From: Rhodobacter sp.
GTDB taxonomy: Bacteria > Pseudomonadota > Alphaproteobacteria > Rhodobacterales > Rhodobacteraceae
Direction: 5' to 3'
DNA: 64,000 nt
Assembly: GCA_016704435.1 (NCBI GenBank)
Contig: JADJAB010000009.1
Location: 114,071-178,070 of the forward strand
Below, one piece after another: positions 26,180 to 33,774 of this stretch (positions within the stretch are counted from its first letter, which is position 1; every line of letters starts with the position of its first letter). Position numbers and translations under genes: made by a program. Under the pieces are notes generated by a model. It searched no databases. It saw only the letters and a program-made list of their open reading frames with translations, and was not told where the DNA came from.

Positions 26180-26701
26180 TCAGGCGAAGTGCCAGGTCAC
26201 CAGCCGGTTCCAGGAGCGCCAGAGCGGGCCCTTGTCGGTAAAGCGTGCCGCTTCGGTGCCACCGGCGGACAGGTAGAATGCACGGGCGCGGTGGTTGTCT
26301 TCGACCACGGCAAGGCCCGCGCCCGGATGGCCGGCATCCCGCAGGGCGATCAGCGCGGCAGTCAGCAGGCGCAGGCCGTGACCCTGACCGCGATAGGCGG
26401 GCAGCAGGTAGAGATGCCGCACCTCGGCCAGCGGGCCGAAGACGGGGTCGGTGGCGGCGCCGAACGATACCAGCCCGGCCAGCAGGTCGCCGTCGACAGC
26501 CATCAGCGTTTCCGGATCGGCGGCGGCCAGCGTGGCGGTCCAGCCGGCAAGACGGTGCTCGAAGGTCAGCGCTGCGACAGCCGGGGCGGGCGCGAGGGCG
26601 GCGCAGGTCTCCACCCAGACCTGATGATGCAGGCGGGCCAGCGCCTGGGCATCGGCGGGGCCGGCGCGGCGCAGCTCAAGAGCAGGTGGGGTGGCGGTCA
26701 C
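26180..26701 (-). CDS. GNAT-family N-acetyltransferase
   Basis: 173-aa GNAT enzyme. The GTG at 26701 is preferred because it overlaps the trmD stop by GTGA, showing translational coupling; a longer upstream frame would overlap trmD. The acetyl-CoA motif A is HLYLLPAYRGQGHGLRLL (about residues 94-111), followed by VVEDNHRARAFYLSAGG. The substrate is unknown. It sits between trmD and rplS, where the superoperon normally has no such gene, so its presence there is lineage-specific. Confidence 0.85.
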   Translation of the reverse strand: MTATPPALELRRAGPADAQALARLHHQVWVETCAALAPAPAVAALTFEHRLAGWTATLAAADPETLMAVDGDLLAGLVSFGAATDPVFGPLAEVRHLYLLPAYRGQGHGLRLLTAALIALRDAGHPGAGLAVVEDNHRARAFYLSAGGTEAARFTDKGPLWRSWNRLVTWHFA

Positions 26702-27543
26702 CTGCCCCTGCCCGGCGGCTTTGCGGCCATGCGGGCCTGATGCGCGGCCCAAAGGTCGGCGCGGCGCGCCTCGGTCAGCTTTTCAGCCTCGGCCCGCCGC
26801 CACTTCGTCACCTCGGCATGGTTGCCGCCGGTAAGCACGCTGGGGATTTCCCGGCCTTCCCAGAGCTGGGGCCGGGTGAACTGCGGGTGCTCCAGCAAGC
26901 CGTCCGAGAAGCTCTCTTCTTCTGTCGAGGCGGCGTTGCCCAGCACTCCGGGGATCAGCCGGACTATCGCATCCAGCAGCGCCTGGGCGGCGATCTCGCC
27001 CCCGGTCAGGACAAAGTCGCCAAGGCTGACCTCTTCAATGGCCCGCGCGTCCAGCACGCGCTGATCGACGCCCTCGAACCGGCCGCAGAGCAGCGTGATG
27101 CCTTCGCAGGCGGCGAAGCGCCGGGCCATTGCCTGATCGAACGGTTGCCCGCGGGGGGAAAGGTAGACCACCGGCCAGCGCGCACGGTCGTCAGGGGCGC
27201 CCTCCATCGCGGCATCCAGCGCCCGGTCCACCACATCGGCGCGCAGCACCATGCCGGCGCCGCCGCCGGCAGGCGTGTCGTCGACATTGCGGTGGCGGCC
27301 TTCGCCAAAGGGGCGCAGGGCGATGGCGTCAAGCCGCCACAGCCCCATGTCCAGCGCCTTGCCGGTCAGCGACAGTCCAAGGGTGCCGGGAAAGGCCTCG
27401 GGGAACAGGGTGATCACCCGTGCCTGATACGCGCCACGGACCTGCGGCATCCCGGCCATCAGGTCACGCGGGCGGGCGCTTGCCTGGATGGACAGGCGGC
27501 CGTGGCTTTTCGGCCGGGGATGGTCGTCGGGCGTATCGCTCAT
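26698..27543 (-). CDS. trmD: tRNA (guanine37-N1)-methyltransferase
   Basis: 281-aa SPOUT-fold methyltransferase that makes m1G37 in tRNAs, preventing frameshifting. The trefoil-knot SAM region is visible: VVYLSPRGQPF, LLCGRFEGVDQR, EVSLGDFVLTGGE. RPFGEGRHRNVDDTPAGGGAGMV is also typical. The N-terminus carries about 40 residues (KSHGRLSIQASARP) before the usual VITLFPE start, an extension seen in Rhodobacterales. Order rimM-(membrane protein)-trmD-(GNAT)-rplS keeps the standard ribosomal-maturation neighbourhood. Confidence 0.95.
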   Translation of the reverse strand: MSDTPDDHPRPKSHGRLSIQASARPRDLMAGMPQVRGAYQARVITLFPEAFPGTLGLSLTGKALDMGLWRLDAIALRPFGEGRHRNVDDTPAGGGAGMVLRADVVDRALDAAMEGAPDDRARWPVVYLSPRGQPFDQAMARRFAACEGITLLCGRFEGVDQRVLDARAIEEVSLGDFVLTGGEIAAQALLDAIVRLIPGVLGNAASTEEESFSDGLLEHPQFTRPQLWEGREIPSVLTGGNHAEVTKWRRAEAEKLTEARRADLWAAHQARMAAKPPGRGR

Positions 27544-27586
27544 GGGTCCGGCTTATCGGCCGAAACCATCGTCGCTTCAAGCAGCC

Positions 27587-28528
27587 TCAGGTCGCCTGCA
27601 CTCCGGCATGGACCGCAGCCGTGGCGCGGCGCAGCGGTTGAGAGCCGGCGCGACATCCCAAGGCCGCCATCAGTGCAGCGTGGTCGGTGGCCAGTTGGGC
27701 GGGCAGGGCCAGCCGGGCCAAGGTCTCCAGATCGGCCCGATCGGGAAATTGCGCGTGACGTTCCGGCATGATACGGGCCAGCGCCGCTGCGCGCGGCAGC
27801 GGGATCTGCAGCAACCGCAGGTCGGACCCGGCTACCCTGAAGGCGGCCCGCATCCCCGCCGGCGCGGCGTTGGAGGCGAAGTTGCCCGGATCGGTGGCCC
27901 AGATCAGCAGGGCTTCGCGCAGGCAGGCATGGCGGCCCGGCGCGGCGTCCAGCCGGTCGGCCACGACGGCCAGCACGGCCCAGGCCCCGGCATCTTCCAG
28001 CGCTTCTTCCAGCGCCGGGCCAAGGTCGGCCAGCGGGGCGTTGTCTGGAAAGGCGAACAGCGGCTCCACCACCACTTCCGGTGTTGGTGCCGGGTGGAGT
28101 GTAGGCTGCGGCTGCTTGTGAGGGTAAAGCAACTCGTCGATGCTCAATCCCTTCGCCAGCGCCTGATCGGAATCCCATGCCAGCCGTGCCAGCGGGATGG
28201 CGGTGAACGAAAGCGCCAATGGCAGCATCGGAAAGACCAGCGGCACCTGGCCCATCACTCCGCCGATGCCGCGGCCGATGCCGAACAGAACCGCGACCAG
28301 CAGCACCTGGGTCAGGATCTGCGTCAGCGCTGCAATCCAGGCGCTGGCTTGCAGCCATTCGCGGTTGCTCTGCGGCCATTGATGCGGCCGGAGCAGCATC
28401 AGCCAAAGCACGAAGACCGACACGAAGGGCAGCAGCATGGCCCAGCCAAAGCCGGCGAGACCGGCGATCAGTGGCCCCATGTACAGAAGCGCTGTCGCCC
28501 CCTGAAGCAGTCTGAGCCGCATTGCCAT
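27587..28528 (-). CDS. Membrane protein of unknown function in the ribosomal operon
   Basis: About 313 aa from ATG 28528 (28522 is an alternative start). Four hydrophobic segments occur in the first 130 residues (LYMGPLIAGLAGFGWAML, VSVFVLWLMLL, ILTQVLLVAVLFGIG, VFPMLPLALSFTAIPL), followed by a long Ala-rich cytoplasmic domain with no motif I recognise. It lies between rimM and trmD. Genes of unknown function here are common in Rhodobacterales; a translation link is only positional. Confidence 0.75.
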   Translation of the reverse strand: MAMRLRLLQGATALLYMGPLIAGLAGFGWAMLLPFVSVFVLWLMLLRPHQWPQSNREWLQASAWIAALTQILTQVLLVAVLFGIGRGIGGVMGQVPLVFPMLPLALSFTAIPLARLAWDSDQALAKGLSIDELLYPHKQPQPTLHPAPTPEVVVEPLFAFPDNAPLADLGPALEEALEDAGAWAVLAVVADRLDAAPGRHACLREALLIWATDPGNFASNAAPAGMRAAFRVAGSDLRLLQIPLPRAAALARIMPERHAQFPDRADLETLARLALPAQLATDHAALMAALGCRAGSQPLRRATAAVHAGVQAT

Positions 28529-28582
28529 TGTCGAACCTCCGTTTGCGTGACGAAGCATTCTCTGCGCGGGCAGCCGGAAGGG

Positions 28583-29089
28583 TCAGTCAAGACCTTCGGG
28601 CAGCTCTGCAATCAGACAACCTCCGGCAACATCCACTGTCGGGACGGTTGCAAGGGTAAATGGCAAAAGAACGGCGGATTTGCGGCCATCCGCGCGAATT
28701 TCCAGAATATCGCCGGCGCCGTGGTTGTGAACGGCAATGACCGTACCGATCACCGCGCCGCCAGTGTCGCGCACCTGCAGGCCGATCAGGTCGGCGTGAT
28801 AGAACTCGTCGTCGGGCAACCGGGGCAACCGGTCGCGGGCGACGTAAAGCTCGGTTCCCTTCAGGGCGTCGGCCTGTTCCTTGGTCGCGACACCCGAGAG
28901 GCGCGCGCCAAGACCGCCGGCGACGGGGCGGGTCAGCTTGACGGTGAAGCTGCGGGTGCCGTCGCGGGTGAAGAGCGGCCCGTAGGCGGCGATGTCGGTG
29001 GCATCGGAGCAAAAGGACTTCAGCCGCACCTCGCCAGTGACGCCGAAGGCACCGGCAATGGTGCCGATGCAGATACGTTCGTCGGTCAT
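28583..29089 (-). CDS. rimM: 16S rRNA processing protein RimM
   Basis: 168-aa RimM, which helps mature the 3' domain of the 30S subunit by binding S19. Start MTDERICIGTI at 29089. The N-terminal RimM domain (GAFGVTGEVRLKSF) and C-terminal PRC-barrel-like domain (DEFYHADLIGLQV, GTVIAVHNHGAGDILEI) are clear. It follows rpsP in the standard order. Confidence 0.96.
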   Translation of the reverse strand: MTDERICIGTIAGAFGVTGEVRLKSFCSDATDIAAYGPLFTRDGTRSFTVKLTRPVAGGLGARLSGVATKEQADALKGTELYVARDRLPRLPDDEFYHADLIGLQVRDTGGAVIGTVIAVHNHGAGDILEIRADGRKSAVLLPFTLATVPTVDVAGGCLIAELPEGLD

Positions 29090-29144
29090 GGCTTCCCTCC
29101 GCGGGTTGGGCAGCCCCCGATTGACCAGGGGCTGCCCGGTCCGG

Positions 29145-29540
29145 TCATTCTTCGGCAGTGGCCTCTGCCGGGGCTTCGGCCGGCGCTTCGGCGGGGGCCG
29201 GGGCGGCAGCACGGGCGGCCTTCTTGGCGGCGCGTTCGGCCATCTGCTTGCCGGGGACGGCGGATTTCGGGTTGGAGCGGGCGGCCTTCGGGCGGGCCCC
29301 GGCGGCTTCAAGGAAGCGGGCGACGCGGTCGGTCGGCTGGGCGCCCTGGGCAAGCCAGTGGTTCACGCGGTCCATGTCCATGACGACGCGCTTTTCGTCG
29401 TCCTTGGCCAGGAGCGGGTTGTAGGTGCCGAGCTTTTCCAGGAAGCGGCCATCGCGCGGCATGCGGCTGTCGGTGGCAACGATGGAATAGAACGGGCGCT
29501 TCTTGGAGCCGCCGCGGGCGAGCCGGATTTTCATAGCCAT
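29145..29540 (-). CDS. rpsP: 30S ribosomal protein S16 with Ala/Glu-rich tail
   Basis: 131-aa S16. Start [20 protein letters not shown] at 29540. The core ([27 protein letters not shown]) ends near residue 85; the rest is a low-complexity extension rich in Ala, Lys, Pro and Glu (repeated APAEAPAE units), longer than in E. coli (82 aa). Such tails are common in alphaproteobacteria. A 12-bp perfect palindrome lies 26 bases upstream of the start. Confidence 0.96.
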   Translation of the reverse strand: MAMKIRLARGGSKKRPFYSIVATDSRMPRDGRFLEKLGTYNPLLAKDDEKRVVMDMDRVNHWLAQGAQPTDRVARFLEAAGARPKAARSNPKSAVPGKQMAERAAKKAARAAAPAPAEAPAEAPAEATAEE

Positions 29541-29565
29541 GGTATTTCTCCTTTGGGATGGCTTC

Positions 29566-29593
29566 GTAGGATGGGCAATACTGCCCATCCTAC
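29566..29593. repeat. Perfect 12-bp palindrome between chorismate mutase and rpsP
   Basis: GTAGGATGGGCA-ATAC-TGCCCATCCTAC forms a 12-bp perfect stem with a 4-base loop, starting 6 bases after the chorismate mutase stop. There is no T-tract on either side, so it is not a standard terminator. GTAGGRTGGGC-type hairpins occur as dispersed repeats in many bacteria; here it could stabilise the upstream mRNA 3' end or regulate rpsP translation. Confidence 0.7.
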
Positions 29594-29599
29594 CGGGTT

Positions 29600-29896
29600 T
29601 CACTTTTGCAGTTTCTCGTGGTGCCTGATGACTTCACCGATGATGAAGGTCAGGAATTTCTTGGCGAATTCGGGATCCAGATCGGCCTCTTTGGCCAGCG
29701 CCTGCAGCCGTTCGATCTGGGTCGCCTCGCGGGCCGGGTCAGATGGCGGAAGGTCGTGCTCGGCCTTCAGCCGGCCCACGGCCTGGGTGTGCTTGAAGCG
29801 TTCGGCCAGCGTGTAGACCAGGATCGCGTCGAGCCGGTCGATCGACAGGCGGTGGTCTTTCAACAGGCCGGCGGCTTTGGCTTCGGCGTCCATCAT
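29600..29896 (-). CDS. AroQ-type chorismate mutase
   Basis: 98-aa all-helical chorismate mutase that converts chorismate to prephenate for Phe/Tyr synthesis. Family residues: [19 protein letters not shown] (Arg and Asp of the first helix), [19 protein letters not shown] (Lys and Arg contacts), and [15 protein letters not shown]. It is free-standing rather than fused to prephenate dehydratase. ATGA overlap with the preceding GNAT gene shows coupling. Chorismate mutase next to ffh-rpsP is a typical Rhodobacterales arrangement. Confidence 0.92.
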   Translation of the reverse strand: MMDAEAKAAGLLKDHRLSIDRLDAILVYTLAERFKHTQAVGRLKAEHDLPPSDPAREATQIERLQALAKEADLDPEFAKKFLTFIIGEVIRHHEKLQK

Positions 29897-30483
29897 TGCC
29901 CCTTTTCCATGGTCTCGCCCGCGACTTCCGGGCGTCTTCCATCCGTGGTCCAGTGGCGCCGGACTTCACCGTCGTCCACTTCTCCATCCCGAACCGCGCC
30001 CAGCCGTTCGGTCAGCCGGCGCGAGCGGGTGTTCGCGGGGTCGATGCAGTCGACCAGCACCGGCAGGCCCAAGGCTCGGGCGTGATCGCGAGCCGCTGTC
30101 GCGGCCTCGAACGCATGGCCCTGGCCTTCGGCCGTGCTGCGGAAGAGATTGACCAACTCCGGCTCTCGGTCGCCCGGTTCGAAACCGATCAGCACGAAGC
30201 CAAGAGGCGCGCCGCCGGCAAGTGGTTCGACCGTCCACAGGCCGTGGCCGCGCAAGAGCCAGGTGCCGAGGCTGGCGAATTCCGCAAACGCCTCGTCGCG
30301 CGTGACCGGGCCACCGACGACTTGCGCGGCGGGGCCGCAGAGGATTTCGGCCCAGGCGTCGAAATCGCCCATATGCGGGGCGCGCAGGCGCAGGCGGGCG
30401 GTTTCCAGAACCGGCAATTGCGCGCAAAGCGCGGCGGCGAAAGCGGCGGCAGGGCCGGGGATCGGGGTTTCATGGGGGGTCAT
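29893..30483 (-). CDS. GNAT acetyltransferase, RimJ/RimL type (array member 4)
   Basis: 196 aa, Acetyltransf_3 type: LETARLRLRAPHMGDFDAWAEI at the N-terminus, the acetyl-CoA-binding stretch LFRSTAEGQGHAFEAATAARDHA in the middle, and DPANTRSRRLTERLGAVRDG. Last of four GNAT genes in a row, each overlapping the next by four bases. It has a longer N-terminal lead (about 20 residues) and C-terminal tail than its neighbours. Substrate unknown; RimJ/RimL relatives acetylate protein N-termini or small amines. Confidence 0.85.
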   Translation of the reverse strand: MTPHETPIPGPAAAFAAALCAQLPVLETARLRLRAPHMGDFDAWAEILCGPAAQVVGGPVTRDEAFAEFASLGTWLLRGHGLWTVEPLAGGAPLGFVLIGFEPGDREPELVNLFRSTAEGQGHAFEAATAARDHARALGLPVLVDCIDPANTRSRRLTERLGAVRDGEVDDGEVRRHWTTDGRRPEVAGETMEKGQ

Positions 30484-31010
30484 TGCAGCGCCTCCGGTCC
30501 GGGATGGCGGAAGATGCGGCTCTTGCCGAAGGTCTCGTGCACGAAGTCGCCTTCGGGCATGCAGCCCATGCGGCGGGCCAAAGCCTCGGACCGCGCGTTG
30601 CCCTGGACGATCAGCGATATTGCGGTGGGCCAGCCAAGGGTCTCATAGGCAAATAGGCGCGCGGCGGTGGCAGCTTCATGGGCCAGTCCCTTGCCTTCCG
30701 CGCCTTCGTCCCAGATCGACCAGCCGATTTCCCGCTCGGGCCAGCCCTCGGGGAACCATGGGCCGGCCATGCCAAGGGCGCGGTCGGTGTCGCGGTCGGC
30801 CAGGATGAACATCGAATAGCCGCGCAAGACCCAATGCCCGGTCAGATGGCCGAAGGACCGCCAGGCCTGCACCCGCGGCACCGGCCCACCGACATGCGCC
30901 GAACGGGGCGAGGCAAGAAAGCCCGCAAACACCTCGAAATCCTCGACCCGCGGGCCACGCAGACGCAGGCGCGGGGTGTCGATCACCGGAATGCCGGTCA
31001 GTGCGATCAT
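30480..31010 (-). CDS. GNAT acetyltransferase, RimJ/RimL type (array member 3)
   Basis: 176 aa from ATG 31010. It begins MIALTGIPVIDTPRLRLRGP, identical over 20 residues to array member 2, then diverges. The CoA-binding stretch is DEGAEGKGLAHEAATAARLFA and it ends with GNARSEALARRMGCMPEGDF. ATGA overlaps join it to both neighbours. The shared N-terminus points to recent duplication or gene conversion. Substrate unknown. Confidence 0.87.
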   Translation of the reverse strand: MIALTGIPVIDTPRLRLRGPRVEDFEVFAGFLASPRSAHVGGPVPRVQAWRSFGHLTGHWVLRGYSMFILADRDTDRALGMAGPWFPEGWPEREIGWSIWDEGAEGKGLAHEAATAARLFAYETLGWPTAISLIVQGNARSEALARRMGCMPEGDFVHETFGKSRIFRHPGPEALQ

Positions 31011-31537
31011 GGCTTTCCCCCGGCAAAGTGGCGGTAGATCAACGTCGACTTTTCGCCGTAGGGGTGCTTCGCCGCCGGGTCCACCACCGCGCCCATGCGT
31101 TCGCACAACCGGTGAGAGGGGGTGTTGGCCGGATGGGTATAGCTGACCGCCGTGCGGTAGCGGGTGGCCGCGAAGAACCAGTCGCGGGCGGCGATAGCGG
31201 CCTCATGGGCCAACCCCTGACCTTCGTCTGCGGCATTCCACAGGCTCCAGCCCAGTTCAGGTTCGGGGTGGGTGTCGGGGAAGAACGGGCCAATGCCGCC
31301 GATCGCCTCGTCACTGCCCTGCCGGGTGACGGTGAACAGACTGAAACCATGCCGCTGCCATTGCGTCAGCAGGTCTTCAAACTCAACGCGGGTTTCTTCG
31401 AATGTCCAGGGCCCGCCCATCATGTGCGAGCGGTCAGACGCCCAGAACCGGGCCGAGGCCGGCAGATCACGCAAGGCAGGCCCGCGCAACCGCAGGCGCG
31501 GCGTGTCGATCACCGGAATGCCGGTCAGCGCGATCAT
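31007..31537 (-). CDS. GNAT acetyltransferase, RimJ/RimL type (array member 2)
   Basis: 176 aa, the same length as member 3 and identical to it in the first 20 residues. Key segments: MMGGPWTFEETRVEFEDLLTQ, ELGWSLWNAADEGQGLAHEAA (CoA site) and NTPSHRLCERMGAVVDP. Overlaps members 1 and 3 by four bases each. The acetyl acceptor is unknown. Confidence 0.87.
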   Translation of the reverse strand: MIALTGIPVIDTPRLRLRGPALRDLPASARFWASDRSHMMGGPWTFEETRVEFEDLLTQWQRHGFSLFTVTRQGSDEAIGGIGPFFPDTHPEPELGWSLWNAADEGQGLAHEAAIAARDWFFAATRYRTAVSYTHPANTPSHRLCERMGAVVDPAAKHPYGEKSTLIYRHFAGGKP

Positions 31538-32073
31538 GCCGCCCTCCGCAGGCCGTGGCGGATCACCACATCGCCGGGGTCGATGCCGGGATAGGCGGGG
31601 TCGACCACGATCTTGCCGCCCAACCGCAGGCCAAGGGCGATGGAGCGGGCGTTGCCCGGCTCGATGATCGAGGTGATGTCGGGCCAGTCAAAGCTGGCGC
31701 GGATCCAGCCCAGCACGGCTTTGGCGGCTTCGAACGCGATACCCTGACCTTCGGCTTCGGGAATGACGAACCAGCCCAGTTCGGGGCCGGGGAAATGGTC
31801 GGGATGGTAAAGGCCGACTTCGCCGACAAAGCGGCCGTTCATGTCGACCGAAAAGGCGCCATAGCCGCGCAAGGACCAACAGGCCGCATCACCGGCCCAG
31901 TTGTACCAGGCCTCCTTGCGCGACTTCTCGCCGCCTTCCCACACCGCGCGCGGGCTGGCGTGGAAATCGGCGTGATATTCGAAATCATCAAGCCGGGGAG
32001 CGCGCAGCCGCAGCCGTTCGGTCGACAGGACCGGCACGGAGTTGGAAAACTGCTGAGCAAGGCCCGACATCAC
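31534..32073 (-). CDS. GNAT acetyltransferase, RimJ/RimL type (array member 1)
   Basis: 179 aa (MMSGLAQQFSNSVPVLSTER...), first of the array, starting 4 bases after the ffh stop. STERLRLRAPRLDDFEYHADF opens the fold, PELGWFVIPEAEGQGIAFEAA is the CoA site, and IIEPGNARSIALGLRLGGK follows. Coupled translation with ffh and the other GNATs is likely. Four GNATs at this point of the superoperon are a lineage-specific expansion. Confidence 0.86.
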   Translation of the reverse strand: MMSGLAQQFSNSVPVLSTERLRLRAPRLDDFEYHADFHASPRAVWEGGEKSRKEAWYNWAGDAACWSLRGYGAFSVDMNGRFVGEVGLYHPDHFPGPELGWFVIPEAEGQGIAFEAAKAVLGWIRASFDWPDITSIIEPGNARSIALGLRLGGKIVVDPAYPGIDPGDVVIRHGLRRAA

Positions 32074-32077
32074 AGGA

Positions 32078-33583
32078 TCATTTCTTCTTCATCATCCCCG
32101 ACAAGCCCGCCGGCAGGGTCATGCCGCGCGGCATTCCGATGCCGCCACCCATGCCACCCATGCCACCCATGCCCTGCTGCATGCCCTTGGCGGCCTCGGC
32201 CAATTGCTCGGGCGTCATCTTCGACGGGTCGGGCATGCCGCCCTTGCCCATGAACTGCTTGATCATCTGCTTCATGCCGCCGCCCTTGCCCATCTTCTTC
32301 ATCATGTCGGCCATCTGCTTGTGCTGCTTGATGAGACGGTTGAGGTCAGCCACCTCCAGCCCCGCACCCGCCGCCACGCGCTTCTTGCGGCTGGCCTGCA
32401 TCAGGTCGGGGTTGGCGCGTTCGCGTTTGGTCATCGACTGGATCAGCGCGATCTGGCGTTTCAGCATGCGGTCGTCAAAGCCCGCCTCTTCGGCCTGCTT
32501 GGCCATCTTGCCCATGCCCGGCATCATGCCCATCAGGCCCTGCATGCCGCCCATCTTGATCATCTGTTCCAGCTGCATGCGCAGGTCGTTCATGTTGAAC
32601 AGACCCTTCGAAAAGCGCTTGGCCATCCGCTCGGCCTGCTCGGCCTCGAACGTCTCCTGCGCCTTTTCGACCAGGGCAACGATGTCGCCCATGCCAAGGA
32701 TGCGGCCCGCCACACGCTCGGCCTCGAAGACCTCGATGGCGTCCATCTTCTCGCCCAGGCCGACAAACCGGATCGGCTTGCCGGTGACGGCGCGCATCGA
32801 CAGAGCCGCACCGCCGCGACCGTCGCCGTCCATCCGCGTGAGGACGACGCCCGAGATCCCGACCTTGCCGTCGAATTCCGCCGCGACGTTGACCGCGTCC
32901 TGTCCGGTCAAGCCATCGACCACCAGCAGGGTTTCGCGCGGCTGGGCGATGTCGCGGACCGATTGCACCTCGTTCATCAGGACTTCGTCGATGTGCAGAC
33001 GGCCCGCCGTATCCAGAAAGACCACGTCATAGCCGCCAAGGCTGGCTTGGGTCTTGGCACGCTTGGCGATCTGCACCGCCGACTCGCCCTTGACGATCGG
33101 CAAGGAATCCACGCCGATCTGCACGCCCAGAATGGCCAGCTGCTCCATCGCCGCCGGGCGGTTGGTGTCCAAGGACGCCAGCAGCACCTTCTTGCCGTTC
33201 TTTTCCTTCAACCGCTTGGCCAGCTTGGCCGTGGTCGTGGTCTTGCCCGAGCCTTGCAGACCCACCATCAGGATCGTGGCAGGCGGGTTGTCGATCTTCA
33301 GGGCGTCCGCCGGGCCATCGCCGGCAAGAACACGGATCAATTCGTCATGCACGATCTTGACGACCATCTGGCCCGGCGTGACCGATTTGGTGACCGCCGC
33401 ACCGGTCGCCTTGTCCTGCACCCGCTTGATGAAATCGCGGGCGACCGCCAGTGAAACGTCAGCCTCCAGAAGCGCCACGCGGACTTCGCGCAGCGCGGTC
33501 AGCACATCAGCCTCGGACAGCGCGCCGGCCTTGGTCAGACGGTCGAAGACGCCGCCAAGGCGTTCTGACAGGCTTTCGAACAT
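32078..33583 (-). CDS. ffh: Signal recognition particle protein Ffh
   Basis: 501-aa SRP GTPase that, with 4.5S RNA, targets membrane proteins to FtsY and the Sec translocon. N domain (MFESLSERLGGVF), G domain with GLQGSGKTTTTAKL (about residues 107-120), DTNRPAA, DTAGR, TRMDGDGRGGAAL; then the Met-rich M domain from about residue 325 that binds signal peptides, ending in MGGMGGMGGGIG and GLSGMMKKK. First gene of the minus-strand superoperon; the 191 bases upstream hold no gene. Confidence 0.97.
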   Translation of the reverse strand: MFESLSERLGGVFDRLTKAGALSEADVLTALREVRVALLEADVSLAVARDFIKRVQDKATGAAVTKSVTPGQMVVKIVHDELIRVLAGDGPADALKIDNPPATILMVGLQGSGKTTTTAKLAKRLKEKNGKKVLLASLDTNRPAAMEQLAILGVQIGVDSLPIVKGESAVQIAKRAKTQASLGGYDVVFLDTAGRLHIDEVLMNEVQSVRDIAQPRETLLVVDGLTGQDAVNVAAEFDGKVGISGVVLTRMDGDGRGGAALSMRAVTGKPIRFVGLGEKMDAIEVFEAERVAGRILGMGDIVALVEKAQETFEAEQAERMAKRFSKGLFNMNDLRMQLEQMIKMGGMQGLMGMMPGMGKMAKQAEEAGFDDRMLKRQIALIQSMTKRERANPDLMQASRKKRVAAGAGLEVADLNRLIKQHKQMADMMKKMGKGGGMKQMIKQFMGKGGMPDPSKMTPEQLAEAAKGMQQGMGGMGGMGGGIGMPRGMTLPAGLSGMMKKK

Positions 33584-33774
33584 CGCGTCACCTCCGTTGC
33601 GGTTTCACCCCATACGGGGTGGCAGGACCATGGCGAAAAGCGGAAGCGCACCCGTGGGCGCAACGCGCTGACGGATGGCGATCCCGGGCTTTGCCCATGG
33701 GACCGAAGGCAGATGCCCTCGGGGAATTGAGGGGCGGATACGCCGGATGGGCCGGAGTGTCAAGCGCGGGGGGG

